In this document: positions 34,437 through 43,594 of the stretch, piece after piece
How the letters are laid out: every line of letters begins with the position of its first letter
How positions within the stretch are numbered: position 1 is the first letter of the stretch
Notes under the pieces: generated by a model
Database searches by the model: none
Told to the model about the DNA's origin: nothing
Seen by the model: only the letters and a program-made list of their open reading frames with translations
Origin: [Ruminococcus] torques ATCC 27756
Lineage (GTDB): Bacteria > Bacillota > Clostridia > Lachnospirales > Lachnospiraceae
Length of the DNA stretch: 51,351 bases
Assembly (NCBI RefSeq): GCF_000153925.1
Contig: NZ_DS264374.1
Location: 1 to 51,351, forward strand
Direction: 5' to 3'
Made by a program: the position numbers and the translations under genes

Positions 34437-34463
34437 ACATCTTTTTCTCACTCGCATATAGTA
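34437..34463 (+). promoter_or_regulatory. SigK-like sporulation promoter of dpaA
   Basis: AC at 34437-34438, a 16-bp spacer, then CATATAGTA (34455-34463). This fits the SigK consensus AC-N16-CATANNNTA. The dpaA start is 29 bp downstream. In Bacillus subtilis the dipicolinate synthase operon is SigK dependent, so the match agrees with the gene's role. Confidence 0.65.
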
Positions 34464-34492
34464 ATTAAAAATGTTTCTTAAGCGGTGTTTTT

Positions 34493-35389
34493 ATGTCTTC
34501 ATTTTCATATGATTTCTCTGTTTTAGGCGGTGATGCGCGTCAGGTTTTTCTTGCAGAAATGTTAGCAGAATCGGGCCGTTCTCTTTGTCATTACGCTTTG
34601 GCCTCTCAGCCGAACAACTGCAGCTCCGTCTCCGAACATGTTTCCATAGTACGCGAAGCGCCTTCTCTCGAAGAAGCCTGTATCCATTCCGGGTCCGTCA
34701 TCTGCCCTTTTCCGTTTACTAAAAACGGCGCGGATGTTTCGGTTGAAAATAGCATCTATCGTTTCTCTATTCAGACGCTGCTTCATCTTCTGCGGCCCGG
34801 TCAGTCTTTGTTTGCCGGGGGCATCCCTCCTTCTTTTAAAAAAGAAGCCGCCGAAAATAACGTCGCTGTTTTTGATTATGCAGACGATATATCGCTTCCT
34901 GTTTACAACAGTATCTCGACTGCAGAAGGCGCAATCTGCGAAGCGATCCTCCACAGTCCTTTCAATCTGCACAAAAGCAGATGCGCAGTACTTGGATTCG
35001 GAAAATGCGGTCACTCTATTGTTTACCGTTTAAAGGGATTATCCGCAAACGTTTCCGTTTTTACAGATAACGCCGAAGAATCCGCCCGCGCGTCAGTTAT
35101 TGCCGACAAAAGTTTCCCCTTAAAATCACTTTCCGATCACGCCGGAGATTTTCGCTTCATTTTTAATACTGTTCCGGCGCAATTTATAAATGAAGAGACT
35201 TTAAAAAACGTAGATCTTTCTGCTCTTATTATTGATATTGCCTCTTCCCCCGGAGGGGTCGATTATGACGCGGCTCAGCGTCTCGGCATATCTGCTCTGC
35301 ACTGCTTAGGACTTCCCGGCAAATATGCTCCCGCATCTTCTGCCCGTCACTTAAAACAATTTATCGAATCAAAACTGTATCTCTCATAA
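34493..35389 (+). CDS. dpaA: Dipicolinate synthase subunit A
   Basis: 298 residues. It has an N-terminal domain and an NAD(P)-binding Rossmann fold (CAVLGFGKCGHSIVYRL, about 163-180), as in DpaA (SpoVFA). A conserved segment DIASSPGGVDYDAAQRLGI follows. With DpaB it converts a tetrahydrodipicolinate-pathway intermediate of lysine synthesis into dipicolinic acid in the mother cell. DPA then loads the spore core. Start ATG 34493, weak site (AAGCGGTG). It shows the organism can form endospores. Confidence 0.93.
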   Translation: MSSFSYDFSVLGGDARQVFLAEMLAESGRSLCHYALASQPNNCSSVSEHVSIVREAPSLEEACIHSGSVICPFPFTKNGADVSVENSIYRFSIQTLLHLLRPGQSLFAGGIPPSFKKEAAENNVAVFDYADDISLPVYNSISTAEGAICEAILHSPFNLHKSRCAVLGFGKCGHSIVYRLKGLSANVSVFTDNAEESARASVIADKSFPLKSLSDHAGDFRFIFNTVPAQFINEETLKNVDLSALIIDIASSPGGVDYDAAQRLGISALHCLGLPGKYAPASSARHLKQFIESKLYLS

Positions 35390-35420
35390 TTCATGCGCAA
35401 AATGAAAGGAGGAATCCCCT

Positions 35421-36014
35421 TTGTCCTTAAAAGAAACGCAGATCGGAGTCGCTTTTACCGGCTCGTTCTGCACTTACAAAAAAGCATTTCTGGAACTGCA
35501 AAAACTTTCAAACTGCTGTGGCTCTGTCCAGACAGTCTTTTCAACCGCAGCCGCATCCACAGACTCCCGTTTCGGTTCTGCCGAATCATTTTATAGGCGT
35601 GCAGAAGAAATTACGGGAAATAAACCGATGATGACTATTTCCGAAGCAGAGCCGATCGGTCCGAAAAACCTTTTCGACGCACTTGTGATCCTTCCGTGCA
35701 CCGGAAATACGCTTGCCAAACTGGCAAACGGAATCACCGACACACCTGCTTTAATGGCGGCAAAAGCCCATTTACGCAACAACAAACCGCTTCTTTTATC
35801 TTTATCGACAAACGACGCCCTCGGTATGAATATGAAAAATATCGGACTTCTTTTAAATACGAAAAATATCTACTTTGTTCCGTTCGGGCAGGATGATCCC
35901 GAAAAAAAGCCGAATTCAATGACTGCCCATACCGATCTGCTTATCCCGGCTTTGGAAGCCGCTCTTGAGAACCGGCAGCTTCAGCCTGTCATACGCGATA
36001 TTGTCAAAAAATAG
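35421..36014 (+). CDS. dpaB: Dipicolinate synthase subunit B
   Basis: 197 residues, a flavoprotein-like fold with family motif VILPCTGNTLAKLANGITDTP. The start is TTG at 35421, chosen because AAAGGAGG lies 8 nt before it and no ATG fits. It is 31 bp after dpaA and 17 bp before asnB, so the three are probably one operon. It forms the dipicolinate synthase complex with DpaA. Confidence 0.93.
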   Translation: MSLKETQIGVAFTGSFCTYKKAFLELQKLSNCCGSVQTVFSTAAASTDSRFGSAESFYRRAEEITGNKPMMTISEAEPIGPKNLFDALVILPCTGNTLAKLANGITDTPALMAAKAHLRNNKPLLLSLSTNDALGMNMKNIGLLLNTKNIYFVPFGQDDPEKKPNSMTAHTDLLIPALEAALENRQLQPVIRDIVKK

Positions 36015-36031
36015 AAGAAGGAGAATTTTCT

Positions 36032-37894
36032 ATGTGCGGAATCGCCGGATTTTTTAACCCATCTGCGGATTATACAAAAGAAAAGAACTACAGAAACCAC
36101 ATTTTAGAAATGATGAATCAAGTTCAAAAGCACCGTGGGCCGGATGATGAAGGTACGTTTCTCTCCCCTCAATGCGGGCTTGCCCATGTTCGTCTGAACA
36201 TCATCGACTTAGTCACCGGACATCAGCCGATGAGACGCGTCAGAGGCGATCACAGTTGTGTCATTGCATATAACGGTGAAATATATAATGCCCCGGAACT
36301 GAAAGCAGAATTGATTTCTGAAGGTGAACAGTTTCTGACGTCCGGCGATACAGAAGTAATCCTTGCCGGATTTATGCGCTGCGGACCATCTTTTATTAAA
36401 AAGTTAAACGGAATCTTTGCAATCGCGCTGTGGGATGAATCTTGTCAAACGCTTCATCTGTTCCGCGACAGGCTCGGTGTCAAACCTCTCTTTTATACAA
36501 AAAAAGACGAGACTACTATTTTTTCTTCCGAAATCAAGGGATTATTTGCCTATCCCGATATCGTTCCCGAACTTGACCGGAACAGCCTCAATGAAATATT
36601 CGCCTTAGGTCCTGCAAAAACATACGGAAAAGGTGTATTTAAAAATATTCTTGAAGTGCTCCCCGGCGAACACATTTCCATTAGTCACACTTCTTTCAAA
36701 AGACAGTTTTACTGGAAACTTAGCAGCTGCCTCCACACTGATTCGCCTTCTGATACAATCGAAAAAACGAGATGGCTTCTCACAGATTCCATCAAAAAGC
36801 AGATGCTTTCAGACGTTCCCATCTGCACGTTTCTTTCCGGCGGAATAGACAGCAGCCTCGTCACTGCCGTCTGCGCCGGACATCTGGCAAAATCAGGGGA
36901 AAAACTAAATACTTTTTCTTTTGATTTCACGGAAAACAAAACGTATTTTAAATCCAATACATTCCAGCCAAGTCAGGATCGTCCGTTTGCCGAACAGATG
37001 GCAGAATTATATGAAACAAACCATCACTTCCTCGAATGCAGCAGTCAGGATCAACTGGATTATCTGTACAAAGCCGTAGACGCGCGGGATCTCCCCTGCA
37101 TGGCCGACGTCGAGTCCTCTATGTTGTATTTCTGTTCACTTGTCAAACAGTTCAACAGCGTTGTCCTTACAGGCGAATGTGCTGATGAAATTTTCGGAGG
37201 CTACCCTTGGTTTCATAAAAAAAGCTCATTTGAAACGAATATGTTTCCATGGTCGCCTTCTATGCAGCCGCGGCAAGCATTGTTAGACGACGATTTTATT
37301 CACGAACTGAACATGGAAGAATATGCCCTTAACGCCTATGAACAGACGATTCGTGAAACGCCGGTTCTACCTGATGATTCTCCCGAAGAAAAACGTCGGC
37401 GTGAGATCGCCTACCTGAATATCCGCTGGTTTATGGCAACTCTTCTTGATCGGATGGACCGCGCCGGTATGTACAGCGGACTTGAAGCCCGCGTACCGTT
37501 TGCCGATTATCGGATCGTAGAATACGTTTTCAATATCCCGTGGGACATCAAATGTCCGGACGGAATTGTAAAAGGTCTGCTCCGCCATGCCGGAGAGGGC
37601 ATCTTGCCAAAAGAGATCTTGTGGAGACGCAAAAGTCCTTATCCAAAAACTTATGATCCTCATTATGAAGCATTGCTCGCAGATCAACTAAAAGAAGTCC
37701 TCGCTTCCCCCAATGCTCCTATACGAACATTTCTTGATAAAAAGAAAGTATTGCGTTTCCTTGATACGCCTTCCGACTACGGAAAACCATGGTATGGGCA
37801 GCTTATGGCAGGACCTCAGATGCTTGCTTATATGCTGCAGGTCAATTATTGGATGGAAAAATGGAAGCATCCACTCCCAAGTGGATGCTCCTGA
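36032..37894 (+). CDS. asnB: Asparagine synthase (glutamine-hydrolysing)
   Basis: 620 residues. The N-terminal glutaminase has Cys2 as nucleophile (MCGIAGFF) and EIYNAPELKAEL. The C-terminal synthetase has the PP-loop FLSGGIDSSLVTAV. It transfers ammonia from glutamine to aspartate with ATP. Its place 17 bp after dpaB argues for expression in the mother cell during sporulation. This parallels the sporulation-specific AsnO paralogue of Bacillus subtilis, but that is inference. A strong bidirectional terminator follows. Confidence 0.95.
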   Translation: MCGIAGFFNPSADYTKEKNYRNHILEMMNQVQKHRGPDDEGTFLSPQCGLAHVRLNIIDLVTGHQPMRRVRGDHSCVIAYNGEIYNAPELKAELISEGEQFLTSGDTEVILAGFMRCGPSFIKKLNGIFAIALWDESCQTLHLFRDRLGVKPLFYTKKDETTIFSSEIKGLFAYPDIVPELDRNSLNEIFALGPAKTYGKGVFKNILEVLPGEHISISHTSFKRQFYWKLSSCLHTDSPSDTIEKTRWLLTDSIKKQMLSDVPICTFLSGGIDSSLVTAVCAGHLAKSGEKLNTFSFDFTENKTYFKSNTFQPSQDRPFAEQMAELYETNHHFLECSSQDQLDYLYKAVDARDLPCMADVESSMLYFCSLVKQFNSVVLTGECADEIFGGYPWFHKKSSFETNMFPWSPSMQPRQALLDDDFIHELNMEEYALNAYEQTIRETPVLPDDSPEEKRRREIAYLNIRWFMATLLDRMDRAGMYSGLEARVPFADYRIVEYVFNIPWDIKCPDGIVKGLLRHAGEGILPKEILWRRKSPYPKTYDPHYEALLADQLKEVLASPNAPIRTFLDKKKVLRFLDTPSDYGKPWYGQLMAGPQMLAYMLQVNYWMEKWKHPLPSGCS

Positions 37895-37920
37895 ACAGAA
37901 GTTTATTTAATTGTCCTTAT

Positions 37921-37964
37921 AAAAAATGCCTCTCCTGCGGCTCAGACAGGGGAGGCATTTTTTC
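37921..37964 (+). terminator. Terminator after asnB
   Basis: AAAAATGCCTCTCCTG pairs with CAGGGGAGGCATTTTTT (near perfect). It is also correctly placed for the convergent gene ending at 37970. Confidence 0.92.
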
Positions 37965-37969
37965 TGCTT

Positions 37970-40375
37970 TTATTCAATCGCTTCTGTTTCGATTACAAAT
38001 TTTACATTACCGTCCATCGCGCTGTCTTTTCCGCTGAACGTATCATAGCTGCACTCTTTAGATGTCAGCGCTTCTAACCGGTTCATCAATTCTCCGACCG
38101 CACCTTCAACCGTTGTTTTCAGTTTACTCGTTCCTTCTGCATCAAACGTCTTCATTCCGTCCGCCAGCGTCACAGCTCCTTCTGACAAAGTTTTCGCTCC
38201 GCTGTTCAAAGCCGACACTCCGTTTTTCAGTACGCTGCTGTTTTCTTTTAACTGCTCCGCTCCTGCCGTAAGCTGACTGTTAAAGCTGCCTAATTGTGTA
38301 AATCCTCCGTTTAGCTGTGCGATTCCGGAAGCCGCTTTCGGTACTGATACTGCAAGAGATTGATCTAAAGATGATAGATTCGTATGCAAAGATCCGATTC
38401 CACTGTTAAGCCCCTGCATTCCCGTATTTAGATCGTCGATCTTACCTGTCAGCGCTCCCAGTTGATCCAAAGGCAGGTTTTCTCCCGCTTTCTGGATTGC
38501 GTCTAATTTTTCTTCTACTTCGGGAAGTTTTGCATTCATTCCTGCAGCCGCAAGTTTTAATGTAAACAGATCTACTTTCATTTTTCCTACTGCATTTTGA
38601 ACAGCCTGCACATCCACGCCTGACAGATCCGCCTGCACCGGATTTAGTTTTCCTTCTATAGAAGAAAGTTCCGGCATATCGGTCACTTCAGCCGCGGCGT
38701 TTTTCGCTTCATTCAGCGCCTGTATCGCATTATCAAGATCTGCAAGAGCCGCTGACTGAGGATCATTTTGTGCGATTTCATTTCTCTTCGCCGTCAGGGA
38801 ATCTACCGCCTGTTGAATCGTCTGTGAACTTGAGATGGCTTTCGTCTTAGCTGACGTAATCTTTTCGTTATTCGCCGCAATCTGTCCATTATCGACATCA
38901 ATAACAGCATTATTTTCGTTTACCGCAGTATTTACGGCAGTACATGCATTTGTAAGATTCGTCTGCAAATCTGAAATTTTCTGAAGCTCTCCTGAAATTG
39001 CCTGTGCCTGCGCCGCAAGATCCTGAACCGGGGTTACGATTCCGTTTTGCAGACTTGTTTCCAGCCCTTTCGTTTCCTCAATGAGCGCCTTTCCCATCTC
39101 GATCATACTTGTCACCTGCTGCATCACAGCCTGAACAGCCTCTGTTCCGAGAACCTGTACAAGCTGCTGCGTTCCGTCTGCCAATTTCTGCGCTCCTGCC
39201 TTAATATCTTTCTCATTCACGCTTGTCAAACTTCCGTCTGTGGCTGCGCTAAGCTGACTCACTGCTGACTGAACCTGGGATAAGCCTGCGCTCAATTCCG
39301 TAAGGCTTTTTGCGCCGTCTGCTAACTGTTGTTCCCCATTTACATAAGATACAACTCCATTTGCCAACGTATCCGTTCCATCTGTATATTTCTTGATGCC
39401 GTCTTCTAATTCTGCCGCGCCGGAAGAAAGCTGCGCCGCCCCGGAAGACAACGTATCTGTTCCGCTTACCAGTTCCAACGCCGCATTTTCCAGCTCATCA
39501 AGAGCGCTTTGCAAAGAACTGTAATCAACGATTTCTTTCACATTCAAATCTTCCAAAATATCGGACAATGCGACCGTATAAGTAGAGGACATCGTAAAAT
39601 CCGTTACGTCCGCGCTTATCTCAAGACTTTCAGGAAGCGATACCTGCGAAGACGACTGCGAGAAATCATTCATTCCCAGACTTTCTTTCATACCCGGAAC
39701 AGCAAATCCAAGTACGATATTTCTATTCCCGTCTGACACTACTTTTCCGTTGTCGATCGCCACATTGCTAAACGTCTCATTCGGAAGTATCATTCCTGTC
39801 ATCATTACAAACGGACTGCTTAGTTCTTCGGATTTTCCGCTTACATTCACCGATTTCTTTGTGTTATTTGTATAATCAATTTTGATCTTCAGATGTCCGC
39901 TTTTTCCTTTCAGCTCTGAAGGACTGATTTTCTTTCCATCCAGATAATAGGTCAGTTTCACGGAAACCGGAAGTTCTTTTTCAGTCGTTCCCTGATAATA
40001 AATATCTGCGCCGTTTGTATCCCACGTCAGATTATCGCCCGACTCCGAAAAGGTTTCTTCTCCTTTAATATTTTTAATACCGTCAAGTTCGCTGACATCT
40101 TTTAAACTTTCTGTCGTTCCCGCATTTTTCAGCCAATCCGAAACTGTTATAAGTTTTACCGCTCCGTTTGCATCTGCATTGACATAAACCGTTTCTTCTT
40201 TAAACAGGCCTTCGTCTGCCTGTTCTCCGCTTTTTGTACTTTCTGTTTTCACAGTTTCCGTCTGCTCTGCCGCATATACTGCTGCCGGAGCGATCTGTCC
40301 GAATCCGGTAAGCGCCGCCGCTCCGAAAGCCAGTGAAGCCGCTACTACATGTTTCATTCTTCTGTTTTTATTCAT
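37970..40375 (-). CDS. Secreted heptad-repeat (coiled-coil) protein, YhgE-like
   Basis: 801 residues from the ATG at 40375; a start at 40387 would leave no room for the ribosome site. It has a signal peptide (about 1-35, AAALTGFGQIAPAAVYAAEQ region). A beta-rich N-terminal domain of about 250 residues follows, then long Leu/Gly/Ser heptads of the type LSSGAAQLSSGAAELEDGI. This is the pattern of the YhgE/Pip group and MmpL-associated proteins. No C-terminal membrane helix is seen, so it is free or bound to its partner. It directly follows the MMPL exporter gene and is probably its extracytoplasmic partner. Confidence 0.8.
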   Translation of the reverse strand: MNKNRRMKHVVAASLAFGAAALTGFGQIAPAAVYAAEQTETVKTESTKSGEQADEGLFKEETVYVNADANGAVKLITVSDWLKNAGTTESLKDVSELDGIKNIKGEETFSESGDNLTWDTNGADIYYQGTTEKELPVSVKLTYYLDGKKISPSELKGKSGHLKIKIDYTNNTKKSVNVSGKSEELSSPFVMMTGMILPNETFSNVAIDNGKVVSDGNRNIVLGFAVPGMKESLGMNDFSQSSSQVSLPESLEISADVTDFTMSSTYTVALSDILEDLNVKEIVDYSSLQSALDELENAALELVSGTDTLSSGAAQLSSGAAELEDGIKKYTDGTDTLANGVVSYVNGEQQLADGAKSLTELSAGLSQVQSAVSQLSAATDGSLTSVNEKDIKAGAQKLADGTQQLVQVLGTEAVQAVMQQVTSMIEMGKALIEETKGLETSLQNGIVTPVQDLAAQAQAISGELQKISDLQTNLTNACTAVNTAVNENNAVIDVDNGQIAANNEKITSAKTKAISSSQTIQQAVDSLTAKRNEIAQNDPQSAALADLDNAIQALNEAKNAAAEVTDMPELSSIEGKLNPVQADLSGVDVQAVQNAVGKMKVDLFTLKLAAAGMNAKLPEVEEKLDAIQKAGENLPLDQLGALTGKIDDLNTGMQGLNSGIGSLHTNLSSLDQSLAVSVPKAASGIAQLNGGFTQLGSFNSQLTAGAEQLKENSSVLKNGVSALNSGAKTLSEGAVTLADGMKTFDAEGTSKLKTTVEGAVGELMNRLEALTSKECSYDTFSGKDSAMDGNVKFVIETEAIE

Positions 40376-40431
40376 AACTGCCAACATCCTTTCCCGACAT
40401 TCATAGTTTTACTTTTTGTTTCCATTACTTT

Positions 40432-42519
40432 TTATTGCGCCGTTTTCTTCGCCTTTTCTCCGAGAAATCCAATCGATGTCTTACAGATAATTTTATCAAA
40501 TATCATAAACATCGCCGGAAGTACAAGTATAACTACGATCATACTGATGATCGCTCCCCTTGCCAACAATGTACATATAGAACCGATCATGTCTACTTTA
40601 GAGTAGCACGCCACTCCGAACGTCGCCGCAAAGAAACTTAAACCGCTGCTGATAATTGACGGCATGCTTGTTTTATGAGCGATCGCGATCGCTTCTTTTT
40701 TCGACCTTCCGCGTCCGCGTTCTTTCTGATAACGGCTCGTCATCAAGATCGCATAGTCAACAGTCGCTCCAAGCTGAATCGTTCCGATCACAATACTTGC
40801 CACAAACGGAAGTTCCGTTCCCATATAATATGGAAACGCCATGTTGACCGCTATTGCAAACTCGATAACCGATACAAGAATAACCGGAAGGGAAATTGAC
40901 TTAAATACGATCATAATGATCAGAAAGATCGCCGCCATCGAAAGAACATTGACCATTGTAAGGTCTACATCCGTTACATCCTGAAGGTCTTTCATCAAAG
41001 GCGCTTCCCCGATCACCATAGCGTCATCGTCATATGATTTCACAATATCGTCGATCTGTGCGATCTGTGTATTTACCTGATCTGTTGCAGATGCATATTC
41101 CGAACAAATAAATGCCAGCTCATAGTGATCGCTTTTCAACATACTCTTAATATCGTCCGGGATCATCGAATCCGGCACGGACGGACCTATCAAAGAGTTC
41201 ATGCTGATCGTCCATTTTACACCGTCAACTTCATCAACCTGATCGAGCATTTTCTGTTTCTGCACACCATCCATATTTTTATCCATGAGGATCATATGCA
41301 TGTTTCCCATTTCAAAATCCTTTTCCAGTTTTTCATTCGCCACATTACTGTCAAGCGATCCCGGAAGAGACTGAGCGATATTATAATAGATCTTCGTATG
41401 GTTGTTTCCGTAAATTGCAGGGAACAAAAGGACAAGGAACAAAACGATCCAGACAGCATAATGTTTCGTAATAAACTCTGACGGTTTATTCATATTAGAA
41501 AACAGTGGTCTATGCGTTGTTTTTTCTATCCATTTGTCAAATACAAGAACAAGTGAAGGAAGCAGCGTCACACAACAGAGCACTCCCATAACAACACCTT
41601 TTGCCATTACGATTCCGAGATCTCTTCCAAGTGTAAACGTCATGGCGCACAACGCCGCGAAGCCTGCGATCGTTGTCACCGAACTTCCGACAACCGACTT
41701 AAACGTATTCGCGATCGCATGCCCCATCGCCCGTTCTTTTTCTCCCGGAAACCGTTTCTTATTTTCCTCATAACTATTCAAAAGGAAAATGGAATAATCC
41801 ATCGTTACGCCTAACTGTAAAATCGCAGTCAGCGCTTTCGTAATATAGGACGTTTCTCCCAAAAAGATATTGCTTCCGAGATTATATACAATCGCCGCTC
41901 CGATACTTATCAAAAACAAGATCGGTACAAGAAACGACGTGGACGTCAGTTCCAATATCAAAAGACAGCAGAGTACTGCGATCACCACATAAATCGGGAG
42001 CTCATGCAGGCAAAGATTTTTAATATCTGTAACAACACCTGTCATTCCGCTTATAAAGCATTGCTTATCTGCAATCTGCCTCATCTGTGTCACCGCATCC
42101 ATTGCCTCGTCCGAAGATGTCGTATTATCAAAAAGAGCCAACATCATCGTTGCTTCTCCTTTGAAAAAGGCTTCCCTTATATCCTTCGGCAGCATCTCGA
42201 CGGGAAGACTGATATCTGCGGCATCATCGTACCATAACACATCTTTTACATGCGGTACTTCGCTGAACTTTTCTTCCAGCTTCTGTACATCCTTTAGTTC
42301 CATATCTTCTACTACGACCATGGAAAACGCTCCCATGCCATATTCATCTACCAAAATATCCTGCCCCTTCACGGTTTCAAGATGTTCAGGCAGATAGCTG
42401 AGCAGATCATAGTTGACCCTCGTATTCACGATTCCGAAAAAAGACGGAATCATAAGCAGCGCGCTGACAATCAAGATCAACACCCGATGCTTTGCAATCC
42501 ACTTGCCTGCTTTGACCAC
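40432..42519 (-). CDS. MMPL/RND family exporter
   Basis: 695 residues. GTG at 42519 is preferred because AAGGAG is 9 nt before it, whereas an in-frame ATG at 42528 touches the site. It has about 12 membrane helices in two repeats, each with a large outside loop, and RND-type GATVDYAILMTSRY and GVTMDYSIFLLNSYEE motifs (the Asp-Tyr pair for proton use). It is like the MmpL/YdfJ class that exports lipids or amphiphiles. Substrate unknown. It is divergent from a TetR gene, with operators covering both promoters, and is co-oriented with the heptad-repeat protein. Confidence 0.9.
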   Translation of the reverse strand: MVKAGKWIAKHRVLILIVSALLMIPSFFGIVNTRVNYDLLSYLPEHLETVKGQDILVDEYGMGAFSMVVVEDMELKDVQKLEEKFSEVPHVKDVLWYDDAADISLPVEMLPKDIREAFFKGEATMMLALFDNTTSSDEAMDAVTQMRQIADKQCFISGMTGVVTDIKNLCLHELPIYVVIAVLCCLLILELTSTSFLVPILFLISIGAAIVYNLGSNIFLGETSYITKALTAILQLGVTMDYSIFLLNSYEENKKRFPGEKERAMGHAIANTFKSVVGSSVTTIAGFAALCAMTFTLGRDLGIVMAKGVVMGVLCCVTLLPSLVLVFDKWIEKTTHRPLFSNMNKPSEFITKHYAVWIVLFLVLLFPAIYGNNHTKIYYNIAQSLPGSLDSNVANEKLEKDFEMGNMHMILMDKNMDGVQKQKMLDQVDEVDGVKWTISMNSLIGPSVPDSMIPDDIKSMLKSDHYELAFICSEYASATDQVNTQIAQIDDIVKSYDDDAMVIGEAPLMKDLQDVTDVDLTMVNVLSMAAIFLIIMIVFKSISLPVILVSVIEFAIAVNMAFPYYMGTELPFVASIVIGTIQLGATVDYAILMTSRYQKERGRGRSKKEAIAIAHKTSMPSIISSGLSFFAATFGVACYSKVDMIGSICTLLARGAIISMIVVILVLPAMFMIFDKIICKTSIGFLGEKAKKTAQ

Positions 42520-42552
42520 TGAAATCATCTCCTTATTTTTTGTATAATACAC

Positions 42553-42581
42553 AATATATTCCAAAAATGACTAATAGTCAA
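42553..42581 (-). promoter_or_regulatory. Promoter of the mmpL operon
   Basis: On the minus strand: TTGACT (42576-42581), 17-bp spacer, TATATT (42553-42558). The -35 lies inside the palindrome 42568-42580. Confidence 0.7.
42568..42580. promoter_or_regulatory. TetR-type operator, TGACTA-A-TAGTCA
   Basis: A perfect 6-bp-arm palindrome overlapping the mmpL -35. A related inverted pair AGTCA/TGACT at 42609-42624 overlaps the tetR -35. Confidence 0.65.
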
Positions 42582-42608
42582 TATTTTTCAGCGATAAAAA
42601 TGAATTTT

Positions 42609-42647
42609 AGTCATTTTATTGACTTTCTCAATAAAACAATTCATAAT
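42609..42647 (+). promoter_or_regulatory. Promoter and second operator of tetR
   Basis: TTGACT (42619-42624), 17-bp spacer, CATAAT (42642-42647). AGTCA (42609-42613) with TGACT (42620-42624) forms the inverted repeat. Confidence 0.6.
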
Positions 42648-42696
42648 ATAGGAAAATAACAAAAGATTAAGCATCAAAAATAAGAGGGGATCTATT

Positions 42697-43296
42697 ATGA
42701 GCAAAGTTGATGATAATAAAAAGCAGAAAGAGAGCACACTTCTCGAAACTGCCTTTCATCTTTTCACAGGAAAAGGATTTGCCAAAACAACAATTTCTGA
42801 TATTGTCCAACAGGCCGGCCTTGCAAAAGGAACTTTTTACCTGTATTTCAAGGATAAATACGATCTGCGTGACAAACTCATCGTATATAAGGCAAATCAA
42901 CTTTTTGACGATGCACACCGCGCTCTTGAAAAAGCAAATGTGAGCAGTTTTGAGGATGAACTGCTCTTTACTACGGACTACATTATCGAACGATTTCAAA
43001 AAAACCACTTCTTCATGGAGTTTATTGCCAAAAACTTATCATGGGGGATATTTAAAAGTGTCTTTACAAACGGAGATCCTTCTTTCTCCAGCCAATTCTA
43101 CGATCACTACATGACCGCTTTGAAAAAATACAATGTAAACTGCCCTGCTCCGGAACTGCTTCTATTCACGATGATAGAACTGATCGGCTCTACAAGTTAT
43201 AACTGTATCCATAACAGCCAGCCTGTCAGTATGGAAGAATATCTGCCGTATCTGCACAGATCACTGCATCACATATTACTTGCATTTACAGAATAA
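42697..43296 (+). CDS. TetR/AcrR family regulator
   Basis: 199 residues. N-terminal HTH (LLETAFHLFTGKGFAKTTIS, then AGLAKGTFYLYFKDKYDLRDKL) and an all-helical ligand-binding C-terminus. The start follows AGAGGGG. Divergence from the mmpL operon and shared inverted repeats over both -35 elements imply repression of the exporter and of itself, released by a transported ligand. A 36-bp tandem repeat begins in its last codons. Confidence 0.94.
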   Translation: MSKVDDNKKQKESTLLETAFHLFTGKGFAKTTISDIVQQAGLAKGTFYLYFKDKYDLRDKLIVYKANQLFDDAHRALEKANVSSFEDELLFTTDYIIERFQKNHFFMEFIAKNLSWGIFKSVFTNGDPSFSSQFYDHYMTALKKYNVNCPAPELLLFTMIELIGSTSYNCIHNSQPVSMEEYLPYLHRSLHHILLAFTE

Positions 43297-43466
43297 TTAC
43301 CGCAACATATATCACAGACATTTACAGAATAATTACCACAACATATATCGCCGACAGTCACAGAATAGTTATCACCGCAGATATCACTGGCATCCACAGA
43401 ATAGTTATCGCCGCAGATATCACTGGCATCCACAGAATAGTTATCGCGGAGATATCGTCAGCGCTC
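43288..43466. repeat. Five 36-bp tandem repeats at the tetR stop
   Basis: Units start at 43288, 43324, 43360, 43396 and 43432 (the last is 35 bp). Each begins ACAGAATA. Units 3 and 4 differ by one base. The first unit supplies the last two tetR codons (ACA GAA) and the stop TAA. No unique spacers occur, so it is not a CRISPR. An open frame (43280-43480) runs through them without a supported start. Confidence 0.9.
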
Positions 43467-43492
43467 ACATTCACGGATGATCGCAGTATAAG

Positions 43493-43530
43493 AAGAACCC
43501 CGCTCCGCCTTTCGGCAAAGCAGGGTTCTT
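43493..43530. terminator. Hairpin between tetR and the LRR gene
   Basis: AAGAACCC pairs with GGGTTCTT, with a second small stem near the loop. It can serve tetR and the convergent LRR gene, but the T tract is weak. Confidence 0.6.
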
Positions 43531-43594
43531 CCCATTCTTACACTTTTGAGATTCACTCACAAAATGCGTTTAACAATACACTTAATAATATGCT

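Noticed and set aside
43280..43480. Tandem 36-bp units considered as a CRISPR array or a coding gene
   Set aside because: Units are directly abutting with no unique spacers. The reading frame lacks a supported start and is a by-product of the repeat being a multiple of three.
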